The notes under the pieces are model-generated. The model was not told the origin of the DNA and did not search any database. It saw nothing but the letters and a program-made list of their open reading frames with translations. Source: Pirellulales bacterium (GTDB lineage Bacteria; Planctomycetota; Planctomycetia; Pirellulales; JADZDJ01). From it: 64,000 nt of DNA. Of this stretch, positions 1-8,323 are shown in pieces (within the stretch, counting starts at the first letter, position 1; each line of letters starts with the position of its first letter). The position numbers were made by a program, and so were the translations under genes. The stretch is taken from the NCBI GenBank assembly GCA_035656635.1, contig DASRSD010000184.1, positions 1 through 64,000 on the forward strand. The letters are read 5' to 3'.

Positions 1-1488
1 CAGAATTTGATGACGCTATCGCAGGAGCGGATTCGGTTTTTATCGACGCGGCGATGCCGGCACTTTCTGGCTTCGATTGCTCCGCGGCTGCTGCCGGCGA
101 TTGCCGCCACGCCTGATCCGGATCAAACGCTGGTCAACCTCAGCAAGGTGAGCGATTCGCTGGGCGGAAAAGGGGTGTTGTGGGAGCTGTTCAGCTTCAA
201 TCCGCCGTCGCTGCACATGTACGTGGAGCTGTGTGCTTCGAGCCCGTACCTATCGAGCATTCTGATCAGCAATCCCGGCATGATTGACGAGCTGATGGAC
301 AGCTTGGTGCTGGATAAGCTGCCGTCGCGCGAAACGCTGGAAGCCAATCTCAAGGAGCTGGCGCACGGAGCGGAAGATTTGGACCTGATTTTGCACAGCT
401 TCAAAAACGCTCAGGTGTTGCGGGTAGGCGTGCGCGATATTTTGGGGAAGGAAGATATTGTGGCCACGTGCAGCGCGCTAGCAGACATTGCCGAAGTGTG
501 CCTGCGGCAGATCACGCGCACCGAATATGGCAAGCTGTCGGCCAAGCTGGGCGAGCCGATGATTGCCGAAGGAGACCGCACCGGGGAGCCATCGGAATTT
601 ATTGTGCTGGCGATGGGCAAATTCGGGGGCTGCGAAATTAACTATCACAGCGATTTGGACATGGTGTTTTTGTACCAGGCCGACGGCGGCACGTTCCATG
701 CCCGGCGCAGCCGACGCAGCGGCGAGACAACGACTAATCAACATTTTTTCAGCGAGCTGGGGCAACGCGTCATTAAAGCCGGCAGCCAGCTGGGCCCGCA
801 TGGGCGGCTGTACGAAATTGATCCGCGGCTGCGGCCGACAGGAAAAAGCGGGGCCTTGGCGACCTCGCTGGCCGAATTTCGCCGCTACTTCGAGGATGGA
901 AGCGGCCAACTGTGGGAACGGCAGGCGCTGTGCAAGGCCCGGGTGGTGTACGGCTCGAACATTGCCGCGGCCGAGGCTCTGCAGGCGGTGCTCGATTGCG
1001 CATACCGCCGTGCGTGGCAGCCGGAATACGCCGACGAAATTCGCCACATGCGGCAGCGGATGGAACACACGGCCAAGCCCACGAACTTAAAGCGTGGGCC
1101 GGGTGGCTTGGTCGACGTGGAATTTCTGGCGCAAATGCTGCAACTCAAGCATGGGGGCGAGCATCCGGAAGTGCGCGAGCCGGCCACGCTGCGGGCGCTG
1201 GAAAAACTCGAAAAAATTGGGGCCATTACCCGCGATGATTTTGAATTCTTCAGCACCAGTTATCGCGTGCTGTTGGCGATGGTTAGCCGGCTGCGGCTGA
1301 TGAACACCACGGCCCGGCACGATTTGCCCGATGATCCGGAGGAGCAAGTAAAGCTTGCCCGGCTGCTGGAATACCCTGACCGCGAAAAAATGTTGCTCGA
1401 TTGCCAGCGGCTAACGCGGGAAAACCGGGCCCGGTTCGACAAAATTTTCGCCCGCGAAGGAGCCGGCACCGGCGGCGGGGGAATTTGA
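1..1488 (+). CDS. glnE: Glutamine synthetase adenylyltransferase, C-terminal half (5' end outside window)
   Basis: Bifunctional enzyme that adenylylates and deadenylylates glutamine synthetase in response to nitrogen status. The frame is open to base 1, so the start and the N-terminal half lie upstream. The family is usually about 950 residues and roughly 495 are visible. A nucleotidyltransferase core is seen around residues 200-225 (MGKFGG, then NYHSDLDMVFLY with the catalytic Asp pair), followed by EIDPRLRPTGKSG and WERQALCKARVVYG, which match the C-terminal adenylylating half. An all-helical GlnE tail follows. A PII gene lies immediately downstream in convergent orientation, which fits nitrogen control. 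Identity is firm; only completeness is uncertain. Confidence 0.93.
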   Translation, partial: QNLMTLSQERIRFLSTRRCRHFLASIAPRLLPAIAATPDPDQTLVNLSKVSDSLGGKGVLWELFSFNPPSLHMYVELCASSPYLSSILISNPGMIDELMDSLVLDKLPSRETLEANLKELAHGAEDLDLILHSFKNAQVLRVGVRDILGKEDIVATCSALADIAEVCLRQITRTEYGKLSAKLGEPMIAEGDRTGEPSEFIVLAMGKFGGCEINYHSDLDMVFLYQADGGTFHARRSRRSGETTTNQHFFSELGQRVIKAGSQLGPHGRLYEIDPRLRPTGKSGALATSLAEFRRYFEDGSGQLWERQALCKARVVYGSNIAAAEALQAVLDCAYRRAWQPEYADEIRHMRQRMEHTAKPTNLKRGPGGLVDVEFLAQMLQLKHGGEHPEVREPATLRALEKLEKIGAITRDDFEFFSTSYRVLLAMVSRLRLMNTTARHDLPDDPEEQVKLARLLEYPDREKMLLDCQRLTRENRARFDKIFAREGAGTGGGGI

Positions 1489-1518
1489 AAATTCGTCTTC
1501 GCCTAATTTAAAAACGAT

Positions 1519-1597
1519 TGGGTGGCCGGGGTCGAGGCCGCCGAGCCCCCGGAATCGAAGCTGCTGGGGGCTCACTTCGTTCGACCCCAGCCACCCA
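1519..1597. repeat. REPIN-like inverted pair between convergent glnE and PII genes
   Basis: Two arms, 1519-1535 and 1581-1597, are inverted copies matching 16 of 17 bases (TGGGTGGCYGGGGTCGA). Inside them a second perfect 8-bp inverted pair (GAGCCCCC at 1543-1550, GGGGGCTC at 1566-1573) makes a compound hairpin. Each half can be read as one copy of a roughly 35-bp palindromic repeat, so the whole looks like two repeats head to head. It fills the gap between two convergent genes and may also end transcription from both sides. Confidence 0.7.
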
Positions 1598-1606
1598 AAA
1601 CTCAGT

Positions 1607-1921
1607 TCAAAACTCAATCGTTTTCGCTGGCGTGGCCGGCAGCACAAAAATTTTTCCGTCGCCCATGCGGCCGGTTCGGGCCACTTCCACAATTTTGCGC
1701 AAAATTTCCTCGGACCGGGCGTCGTCGACCCACAGCGTGAGCTCGACTTTAGAAAGAAAGGCCAGCGAGTATTCGCTGTCGCCGTATTGATCGAGATAGC
1801 TTTTTTGCCGGCCGTACCCCTTCACTTCGCGGACGCTGACGGCCTCCAACGGGGCACGCTTCAGGCTTTCCAGCACTTTCTCCGCGAGGAACGGCTTGAT
1901 GATGGCGACAATTTGTTTCAC
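1607..1921 (-). CDS. glnB: PII-family nitrogen regulatory protein with short C-terminus
   Basis: Small trimeric signalling protein that senses 2-oxoglutarate and ATP/ADP and controls targets such as GlnE and ammonium transport. The N-terminus (MKQIVAIIKPF) and the block EVKGYGRQK are typical. The T-loop keeps a Tyr in SEYSLAF at the position of the uridylylated Tyr51 of E. coli GlnB. The B-loop ARTGRMGDGKIFV is intact. At 104 residues it is shorter than the usual 112, and the C-loop RIRTGE segment that helps hold ATP is absent. It sits next to glnE. The symbol glnB rather than glnK is a guess, because no amtB is visible. Confidence 0.85.
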   Translation of the reverse strand: MKQIVAIIKPFLAEKVLESLKRAPLEAVSVREVKGYGRQKSYLDQYGDSEYSLAFLSKVELTLWVDDARSEEILRKIVEVARTGRMGDGKIFVLPATPAKTIEF

Positions 1922-1929
1922 GGAAGGCA

Positions 1930-2008
1930 GCGATTAGCGGTTAGCAATTAGCAAGCTCGCAAAACGTTTGATTGTTCCGGCTAATCGCTAACTGCAAATT
2001 GCGAATTG
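1930..2008. repeat. Short ATTAGC-rich inverted and direct repeat
   Basis: The gap between the PII and ferredoxin genes holds GCGATTAGC (1930-1938) and its exact inverse GCTAATCGC (1980-1988), surrounded by degenerate repeats of GTTAGCAATT type. It could form an imperfect hairpin. I see no T-run that would make it a standard terminator for the ferredoxin gene. Confidence 0.45.
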
Positions 2009-2017
2009 CTTTATTTC

Positions 2018-2407
2018 TCAACTAAAAAAGTTTTCGCCGAACAGGTCCAGCTGCGGATTCGTGACCACAGTCATGTCGCCGTGCACCTTCACGCAACAGG
2101 CCAAACGCATGGTATCTTCGTGCCCAATGTACGATAGGCATGGCAACGGATCGGGCAACGGCGCTTTGAATTTGATTTTTTCCACGATGGTCATCGGATT
2201 GGCGTTTTGCATGCCCTGGGTGATTAGCACGCGGCAGGTGCCGCAAAAGCCGAAACCGTGGCAGTTGAAAATTTTATTGAGCGATTGGCCAACGCCGTTG
2301 AAGCCGTAGTACAAATTCACGCCGGCTTTTTTGGCCTCGGTGCGAAGATTGGCCCCGTCGGCGACTTGAATTTCTTTTTTCTCATTAACGAAGTTGATGG
2401 TGGGCAT
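2018..2407 (-). CDS. 2Fe-2S ferredoxin (adrenodoxin/plant-type fold)
   Basis: Small electron carrier of 129 residues. It begins MPTINFVNEKKEIQV, the usual beta-hairpin start of 2Fe-2S ferredoxins. The cluster ligands are visible as CHGFGFCGTC (Cys-x5-Cys-x2-Cys) followed near the C-terminus by RLACCVKVHGDM, which supplies the fourth Cys. No fused reductase domain is present and the partner is unknown. It lies downstream of murJ on the same strand, separated by about 150 bases that contain a small palindromic repeat, so it may be co-transcribed or independent. Confidence 0.85.
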   Translation of the reverse strand: MPTINFVNEKKEIQVADGANLRTEAKKAGVNLYYGFNGVGQSLNKIFNCHGFGFCGTCRVLITQGMQNANPMTIVEKIKFKAPLPDPLPCLSYIGHEDTMRLACCVKVHGDMTVVTNPQLDLFGENFFS

Positions 2408-2524
2408 GGAAGCGGCGGCTGGTAATTCGGTGTTCGTGAGAGGATGGAAACCCTTAATTTAGTGTGCGTGTGGCGAAAAATCCAGGGTGATTGGCGCCGG
2501 TGGAGTCGTGGCCATTAGAGATAG

Positions 2525-2543
2525 CCCGACGGTGTCAGTCGGG
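2525..2543. repeat. Palindromic repeat, ATAGCCCGAC family (copy 1)
   Basis: A 19-base hairpin, CCCGAC-N7-GTCGGG, preceded by ATAG, lies in the gap after murJ. The same signature (ATAGCCCGAC followed by GTGTC) recurs in inverse orientation at 43681-43709, which shows a dispersed repeat family rather than a chance stem-loop. Confidence 0.5.
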
Positions 2544-2555
2544 TGATTGCGCCAT

Positions 2556-4193
2556 TTATTTTCGTCCAAAAAAATCGGCCCATTCCGAGCGGCCCACGAG
2601 GGCCAGCACGCCGCCATAAACCGCCACCGCAGCAACCACCGGCGCGACGGCCCGTAAACATGCGTTCCAATCGCCATCGCTCAAGGGCAAGGCGTGCAAC
2701 AACAGCGCGCCGGCGGCCCCCATGGCGGCAGAAGCGGCACAGGCTCGCAGCGCCGTGAAAGTTAATTTTCGCCATGCCAACGGCACGTGATGTTTGGAAA
2801 ACAACAGGGCCAATGCGACTGCTTGCAGCGCGGCCGAAATGGCCGTGGCCGCGGCCAACCCTTCTTCCGCTAGCGGCCAAATCAGAGTGAAATCTAGCGC
2901 CAGGTTTAGTACCACCGCCGCCAGCGCCACGCGGAGCGGCGTGATTCGATCGCCCACGGCGTAAAAGCTGCGCACCAGCACGGGCAGTGCGCAGTACGCC
3001 CACACGCCGGCGCCGTACACGGCAATCATGCCGGCGGCGCGAACGGCATCGTCGGCGGTGAAGCGGCCGTGCTGAAACAGCAATCGCGCAATCGGTTCGG
3101 CCAACACCACCAGGCCGACAGCGCTGGGAACGGCGGCCAACAGCACCATCCGCAGCCCCAGCGTTAAATCTTCGGCCAAGGCGGCGCGATCTCCGCGCGC
3201 GGCATGCTGGCTGAGCAGCGGGAACGCAACCGTGGCGGCGGCAATGCCAATCAATCCCAGCGGGAACTGATACAGCCGCTCCCCAAAATAGATTGCCGCC
3301 GCGGCACCTTGCTGCATCGGATAACGAACGTTGCCCAACCACGAAATGGTGTACGGGCCATCCTTGGGCGCCGCCAATATCCAGGCGACCAGGCTATCGG
3401 AAAGCGTGTTCAATTGCGTAACCGTCAAGGCCAGCGTTGTGGGAATCATGCCCAGACGAATGTGGCGCAAGTGATCGGCAACGCGGGCCTGAGTGCGGAC
3501 TTGTTCCTTTTGCGGAAGGTCGCGCTTGCGAATTTTGAACCCTGCTTGTCGTAGCGCCGGCCATTGCACCAGCCATTGCACCACGCCCCCCAGCAAAATG
3601 CACCCGGCCAACACGTATCCCTGCGTTACCGGATTGCTGGAAGCATGCGGCGCAATCCACCATGCACCCAAAATCCAACAAACATTCAGCGCTGCGGGGG
3701 CGAAGGCCGGCGCGGCAAAGCGACCCAGCCCTTGCAGCGTGGCCGAGATAATGGCCGTGAGGCAAACCAGAATCAAGTAGGGCAACAGCACGGCGCTCAA
3801 TCCGGCCAGCAACAGCGCTTGCGGATCATCTTTTGCCAGCCACGCCCACACGCCGATGCCCACCTCGACCAGCAGCGTCACTAGCGCCAACAAAATGGCC
3901 AGCCCCTTCAGGGTGGCGCGAAACAATTGCCAGCCTTGTTCGTGATGTTCCTGCCGCGCTTGGGTAAAAATCGGCAGGTAGCTGGCCGTGAGCGCGCCTT
4001 CGCCAAACAGGGCGCGAAATAAATTGGGAATGCGAAAAGCAATGACCAGCGCATCGAGCACGCCGCCGGCCGCCAATCCAAACAGCGCCGCCGTGGCGGT
4101 ATCGCGCACCAAACCCAAGATCCGGCTGGCAAGCGTGCCCAAGCTGGTGACGACGGTGCCGGAAACCAAAGGATGACGTTCGCCGGTAGACAT
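2556..4193 (-). CDS. murJ: Lipid II flippase MurJ (MviN family)
   Basis: Integral membrane protein that moves lipid II, the peptidoglycan precursor, across the cytoplasmic membrane. The start at 4193 gives 545 residues, close to the family length, and an open stretch upstream has no homologous look. The N-terminus after MSTGERHPLVSG carries the typical SLGTLASRILGLVRDTATAALFG. Later LPNLFRALFGEGAL-type sequence appears (RIPNLFRALFGEGALTASYL), and multiple hydrophobic helices fill the rest, consistent with the usual 14. Presence of murJ in a Planctomycete agrees with the now accepted peptidoglycan of this phylum. Confidence 0.92.
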   Translation of the reverse strand: MSTGERHPLVSGTVVTSLGTLASRILGLVRDTATAALFGLAAGGVLDALVIAFRIPNLFRALFGEGALTASYLPIFTQARQEHHEQGWQLFRATLKGLAILLALVTLLVEVGIGVWAWLAKDDPQALLLAGLSAVLLPYLILVCLTAIISATLQGLGRFAAPAFAPAALNVCWILGAWWIAPHASSNPVTQGYVLAGCILLGGVVQWLVQWPALRQAGFKIRKRDLPQKEQVRTQARVADHLRHIRLGMIPTTLALTVTQLNTLSDSLVAWILAAPKDGPYTISWLGNVRYPMQQGAAAAIYFGERLYQFPLGLIGIAAATVAFPLLSQHAARGDRAALAEDLTLGLRMVLLAAVPSAVGLVVLAEPIARLLFQHGRFTADDAVRAAGMIAVYGAGVWAYCALPVLVRSFYAVGDRITPLRVALAAVVLNLALDFTLIWPLAEEGLAAATAISAALQAVALALLFSKHHVPLAWRKLTFTALRACAASAAMGAAGALLLHALPLSDGDWNACLRAVAPVVAAVAVYGGVLALVGRSEWADFFGRK

Positions 4194-4375
4194 TGCAGCA
4201 CGATGGTAAATCACACTTGGCCCCTGTTGGAAGGCGAAATTGCGGCTTGGGCGCCGGCCTGTCGGCGTGGTCCATGAACCCACTTGTGAAACCCGGCACG
4301 AGCGTTTACGTTGGTCGGCGGTTCAGGAGCGCGGAGTCCATCGACGGGGTAACTCAGGGAAGGGATGCAACCTCT

Positions 4376-4642
4376 ATGGCCGGAAATTTTTCAAAATACC
4401 AGCAGAAAGTCATCAAAAATTACTACAACAACCAGGAAGCCATTCTGCTGCAACGGTTGGGAGAACAAGTTACCGATCTGTATTTGGCCGAGGGAAAAGC
4501 ACGCGCCAAGCGTTGGAAAGACATCGCCAAAGTGTTAGAAAAACTGAAAGTGCCTCCCAGCCGGATCGAAAATTTGCAGAATAAAAACAATCCCTCGCTG
4601 CTGGCCAAGTTATTGGAGGAGTTGCTGGCCAAACAGAAGTGA
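4376..4642 (+). CDS. Small conserved helical protein of unknown function
   Basis: An 88-residue protein beginning MAGNFSKYQQKVIKNYYNN. The open frame runs further upstream, but the ATG at 4376 follows a purine-rich AGGGAAGGGA and the sequence before it looks non-coding. It is basic and mostly helical, with no membrane segment or signal peptide. I recall close relatives in many Planctomycete genomes, always annotated hypothetical, but cannot check this here. It lies divergent from murJ and ahead of thyX, with about 85 bases between, so co-transcription with thyX is possible. Confidence 0.75.
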   Translation: MAGNFSKYQQKVIKNYYNNQEAILLQRLGEQVTDLYLAEGKARAKRWKDIAKVLEKLKVPPSRIENLQNKNNPSLLAKLLEELLAKQK

Positions 4643-4727
4643 GATTTGCTAAACCGCAAGAGGATGTCAACGTTATCCATTCGCGTCTCTTGCCCTCAAC
4701 CCTCGACCCTCGCCCCTGTTGTTCTTC

Positions 4728-5636
4728 ATGCCCACGAACGCCTCCCTTGCCGACGAGCTGCGCTGGAAAAAAATTCCCGTGTTGGACGACGGCTTTGTCT
4801 GCCTGGTTGACGTGATGGGAGACGATCAGGCAATCGTGCAAGCAGCGCGGGTAAGCTATGGCGAAGGAACCCGCAAAGTTTCTGACGATCGGGGCCTCAT
4901 TCGGTATCTGATGCGGCACCGGCACACCACGCCGTTTGAAATGGCGGAAATCAAATTTTTGGTGCGCGTGCCCATGGATTGTTGGCGGCAATGGATTCGC
5001 CATCGCACGGCCAACGTCAACGAGTACAGCACGCGCTATTCGCTGGCCATCGATGCCGCCCAGGCCACGCCCCCCACGCAATGGCGCATTCAGGCCACGG
5101 GCAATCGCCAAGGCAGCGGCGGAGCCGTCACCGCCGAAGTAGGAGCCAAGCTTTCGGCTACCGAGGCGGAATTCCAAATCCACGCGCGCCGGATGTATGA
5201 AGAACGCATTAATTCCGGCGTGGCCCGGGAACAGGCCCGCAAAGATTTGCCCCTCTCCACGTATACCGAGGCGTACTGGAAAATCGACCTACATAATCTG
5301 CTGCATTTTTTGGCGCTGCGGATGGATTCGCACGCCCAGGAAGAAATTCGGGCTTATGCCACGGCGCTGGGGGAAAAAATTGTGCAGCCGTTGTTCCCGC
5401 TGGTGTGGGAAGCGTTTGTCGATTACCGCCTGGAAGCCATGTATCTGACGCGGCTGGATCGGGAGTTGATCGGCCGGCTGATGAATCGCTTGGCGGCCGC
5501 CGGCCGGGCCCGTGGAACCGCCGAAGATTTACTGGCGGTGCAGGACCCTACCTGGGTTGAATTGAACCGCAGTCGCGAACGGGACGAATGCCGCGAAAAA
5601 CTAATTTTGCTGGGGCTGTTGGAAGCCGGCGACTAA
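4728..5636 (+). CDS. thyX: Flavin-dependent thymidylate synthase ThyX
   Basis: Makes dTMP from dUMP using methylene-tetrahydrofolate as carbon donor and FAD/NADPH as reductant, replacing classical ThyA. The ThyX signature RHR-x7-S is clear at residues 91-101 (RHRTANVNEYS), followed by TRY. The stretch RHTTPFEMAEIKF upstream is also typical of the FAD- and substrate-binding part. At 302 residues it is longer than the roughly 230 of many ThyX proteins, with an extended C-terminal tail. The start at 4728 (MPTNASL) is chosen over an in-frame TTG three codons earlier. Confidence 0.93.
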   Translation: MPTNASLADELRWKKIPVLDDGFVCLVDVMGDDQAIVQAARVSYGEGTRKVSDDRGLIRYLMRHRHTTPFEMAEIKFLVRVPMDCWRQWIRHRTANVNEYSTRYSLAIDAAQATPPTQWRIQATGNRQGSGGAVTAEVGAKLSATEAEFQIHARRMYEERINSGVAREQARKDLPLSTYTEAYWKIDLHNLLHFLALRMDSHAQEEIRAYATALGEKIVQPLFPLVWEAFVDYRLEAMYLTRLDRELIGRLMNRLAAAGRARGTAEDLLAVQDPTWVELNRSRERDECREKLILLGLLEAGD

Positions 5637-5685
5637 CGCGCATGCCGGCGCTGCCCCTGTTCCTGGTCATTTTTGGGTGAATGCC

Positions 5686-6069
5686 ATGGCCTTACAAGAA
5701 GAAATTCTCGCGCTCAATAAAAAACTGCTCGACGCCATTACGGCCGGCGATTGGAAGGCGTACGAAGAGCTGTGTCATCCGCAGCTCACGTGCTTCGAGC
5801 CGGAAGCCAACGGCCAGTTAGTGCAGGGCCTGGGATTTCATAAGTTTTATTTCGACTTGCCTAATGGGGGCGGCACGCGCAATACCACCTTAATTTCGCC
5901 TCACGTGATTTTTTGCGGTGAAGATGTGGCGGTTGTCGCCTATGTGCGGCTGACGCAAAAGCTTGGTTCGGATGGAAATCCCGTCACCACGGCCATGCAG
6001 GAAACGCGCATTTGGCAGCGCGAAGCGGGGCGCTGGCGGCACGTCCATTTTCACCGCTCGGCCTGCTAA
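5686..6069 (+). CDS. SnoaL/CaMKII-association-domain-like protein
   Basis: A 127-residue single-domain protein of the NTF2-like cone fold. It begins MALQEEILALNKKLLDAITAGDWKAYEELC and ends RWRHVHFHRSAC, which matches the calcium/calmodulin-dependent kinase II association-domain family found in many bacteria as small stand-alone proteins. No catalytic role can be assigned; such proteins are often dimeric ligand or assembly modules. An in-frame GTG at 5677 is an alternative start three codons upstream. It follows thyX by 49 bases on the same strand. Confidence 0.75.
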   Translation: MALQEEILALNKKLLDAITAGDWKAYEELCHPQLTCFEPEANGQLVQGLGFHKFYFDLPNGGGTRNTTLISPHVIFCGEDVAVVAYVRLTQKLGSDGNPVTTAMQETRIWQREAGRWRHVHFHRSAC

Positions 6070-6097
6070 AGCTCGCGCCTCACCGAGGGGCGGCTGA

Positions 6098-6322
6098 TTA
6101 GCAGCTTGCCGAGCAGGCGAGCTCGGCGGCTTGCCAATTGCTCATCGACGGCTGCTCTCCGCGCTGCTGAATGCGCTGGTAAATTTCTTCCCGGTGGATG
6201 GACATGTGCGCCGGGGCCGAAACGCCAATTTGCACCCGGCCACGGCCAATGTCGACCACGTTCACCACAATATCGTGCCCAATGATGATCGACTGTCCCT
6301 GCTTTCGCGATAGCACCAGCAT
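6098..6322 (-). CDS. csrA: Carbon storage regulator / translational regulator CsrA
   Basis: Small RNA-binding dimer that represses or stabilises target mRNAs by binding GGA motifs. The sequence MLVLSRKQGQSIIIG, then VVDIGRGRVQIGVSAP and IHREEIYQRI, is the classic CsrA fold. The length of 74 residues is normal. The start at 6322 is supported by AAAGGAG eight bases upstream; a long open extension upstream is spurious because it crosses the divergent gene's promoter region. No flagellar genes are nearby, which are frequent csrA neighbours. Confidence 0.93.
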   Translation of the reverse strand: MLVLSRKQGQSIIIGHDIVVNVVDIGRGRVQIGVSAPAHMSIHREEIYQRIQQRGEQPSMSNWQAAELACSASC

Positions 6323-6488
6323 GGCAGACTCCTTTCGAAAGTATCTGTGGAAGTGATGTGCCGCTGTGCGTCGGCTGAATGCTAGCGATTGCGCATGAGT
6401 GGACGATTGCCTTTGGATTAGGATTTTGCGATTTCGGCTGCTTTTCCGCGCCGGCAGGCGAGTGTAATATGGCGGATAGGAGTGGAAA

Positions 6489-8216
6489 ATGTGTGGGAAA
6501 GCTGTTGGCAACATCCGCGGATTAGGGCCTTTGTGCCTGCTGGGGGCCGCCGCGCTGTTTGTGGCCGCGCTAATTTCCACGGGCTGCGAAATTAAAATTG
6601 AACCGCCGGCTGAAAAGCCGCCGCCGGTAATTAAACTCCCTCCGGCGCAGGCGGCCTTAGTTGGTTTGGGCGCCAGGGTAGAAAAGCAGCAGGCTGAAGC
6701 GGCCGCCGCCAAAGCGACAAGGAGCAATTTTCATTCGGCAGATACACACGCCGCCGACAGGCCGCCCCAAGCCGAAACAACACCCAGGCCGCATCGGGAA
6801 GATATTCTACTAGCGGCCAACGACCAGCCAGCGCAAAACAAAGGAAACCGGCCAGGGGGCGTCAGCGGCGGAAAGTTCGACGTGCCGCAGGCGGTCGAGC
6901 AAATTGCGCTGGAAATTAACGACGCTTTGGAGCTGCGCAAAACGCTGGTCGTGTTGCTAGTGGAGCAAACCTCCAAAGCCAGTTCGCTGGTCGGCTCGGT
7001 TGCCGATCGGTTTACTCAATTGGCGCACGAGCTGGAAAAAACGCATGCCGGCCAATTTCAAATGGCGGTCGCCGGTTACAGCGACGGGGTGAATTGGATC
7101 TTGCCCGAGCCGGCCGGCGATGCCAACGCGATTGAGACCGCGCTCTTGGCCGCCAAAGACACCAAGGGGGATAAAGCGCACGTTTTTGCCGCCGTAAATC
7201 AAGCCTGCGGCAAGTTCTTGCCGCAACGCATGCACGGTTGGGAAGTGATTTTTGTAGTCGCCGGCAGCTCGCCCGGGGACGATTTGAATTTGGCCGATCA
7301 AGCGATTAAAGCGCTCCGCAAAGCCGCCGTGCCGGTGTACGGCATTGGTCCGGCGGCGCCATTTGGTTCGCCGCGGTTTAAGGTGAACGCCTCGCGGCGT
7401 GCCGGGGGAACAGGCGACATGGCGGAACGGCAATACGAATCGCTGTTTCCGGAGCGAATTCAATTATCGCTCTCCGGAAATCAAAACACGGTCGATTTGA
7501 ACGATTCTGGTTATGGTCCGTTCGGCCTCGCGCGATTGTGCTGGCAGACGCAAGGAAAATTCTTCCGGCAGCATGCTCCCAAATCGGCCGGCTGGATATA
7601 CGACGCCAATGCCGGCGACATCAAGCCGGAGCTGCTGCTTCAATACGCGCCGGATTACGTGGACGAGGCACAATATCAGCAGTTACTGCAAGAAAACAAA
7701 TGCCGGTTGGCGCTGCATAACGCCGCCATGTTGCCGCCGGCCGAAGGCTTGGGCCAGGTCACCACGGAGTTCCGCAAGGAAAAAGATGAAGCGGCCTTGG
7801 CCAAGAACATCACCAACGCGCAAAAAGCGGCCGCCATTGACGATCAGCCGCTGCAACGCCTGTACGATGCCCTCGTGGCCGGCGAAGGAGATCGCCCCAA
7901 GCTGACTGGCGCGCGGTGGCAGGCAGGTTACGATTTAGCCATGGGCCAAGTGTTGGCGGCTAAAGCACGGCTGGACGGATACAATGCCATTTTGGCGATC
8001 ATCAAGCAGGGCAAAGCGTTTGCCAACGCCGACAGCGCGAAATGGGTGCTGGAGCCAGCCAACGAAAATGCCGCCGGCAGCGTGCTGGATAAAATGACCA
8101 AAAAATCGCGCGCCTATTTGCAGCGCGTGGTCGCCGAACACCCTGGCACACCCTGGGCCGCCGTGGCCGAGCGTGAATTAAAATATCCAGCCGGCTGGAA
8201 GCTGGAAGAAAAGTGA
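6489..8216 (+). CDS. Lipoprotein with von Willebrand factor A-like domain
   Basis: A 575-residue exported lipoprotein. The N-terminus has a hydrophobic segment ending in the lipobox LISTGC, so Cys33 or so would be lipidated. A Pro-rich and Lys/Ala-rich linker follows. From about residue 150 a vWA-like fold is suggested by TLVVLLVEQTSKASS, in place of the usual DxSxS, and by GWEVIFVVAGSSPGDD. The metal site is therefore degenerate (DxSxS not intact). A long C-terminal helical region follows. AGGAG lies just upstream of the ATG. It is divergent from csrA. The function is not known. Confidence 0.75.
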   Translation: MCGKAVGNIRGLGPLCLLGAAALFVAALISTGCEIKIEPPAEKPPPVIKLPPAQAALVGLGARVEKQQAEAAAAKATRSNFHSADTHAADRPPQAETTPRPHREDILLAANDQPAQNKGNRPGGVSGGKFDVPQAVEQIALEINDALELRKTLVVLLVEQTSKASSLVGSVADRFTQLAHELEKTHAGQFQMAVAGYSDGVNWILPEPAGDANAIETALLAAKDTKGDKAHVFAAVNQACGKFLPQRMHGWEVIFVVAGSSPGDDLNLADQAIKALRKAAVPVYGIGPAAPFGSPRFKVNASRRAGGTGDMAERQYESLFPERIQLSLSGNQNTVDLNDSGYGPFGLARLCWQTQGKFFRQHAPKSAGWIYDANAGDIKPELLLQYAPDYVDEAQYQQLLQENKCRLALHNAAMLPPAEGLGQVTTEFRKEKDEAALAKNITNAQKAAAIDDQPLQRLYDALVAGEGDRPKLTGARWQAGYDLAMGQVLAAKARLDGYNAILAIIKQGKAFANADSAKWVLEPANENAAGSVLDKMTKKSRAYLQRVVAEHPGTPWAAVAERELKYPAGWKLEEK

Positions 8217-8220
8217 TTGG

Positions 8221-8310
8221 AGTAGAATGACCAACTGCTTGGCAAAATGACCAATGTCCAAATCCCAATGACCAAATTGCTTAAATCATCATTGGTGCTT
8301 GGTCATTGGC
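8221..8310. repeat. AATGACCAA repeat cluster between convergent genes
   Basis: Three direct copies of AATGACC (starting 8226, 8246 and 8267) are followed by an inverted copy TTGGTCATT (8299-8307). The cluster occupies the whole gap between the vWA lipoprotein gene and yceH. It looks like a dispersed intergenic repeat, possibly forming a hairpin that insulates the convergent transcripts. Confidence 0.5.
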
Positions 8311-8323
8311 CTTCCGCTGCGGC

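Noticed and set aside
6323-6727. Long N-terminal extension of CsrA
   Set aside because: CsrA starts canonically with MLVLSRK and has a ribosome site at that ATG; the extension overlaps the divergent lipoprotein gene.
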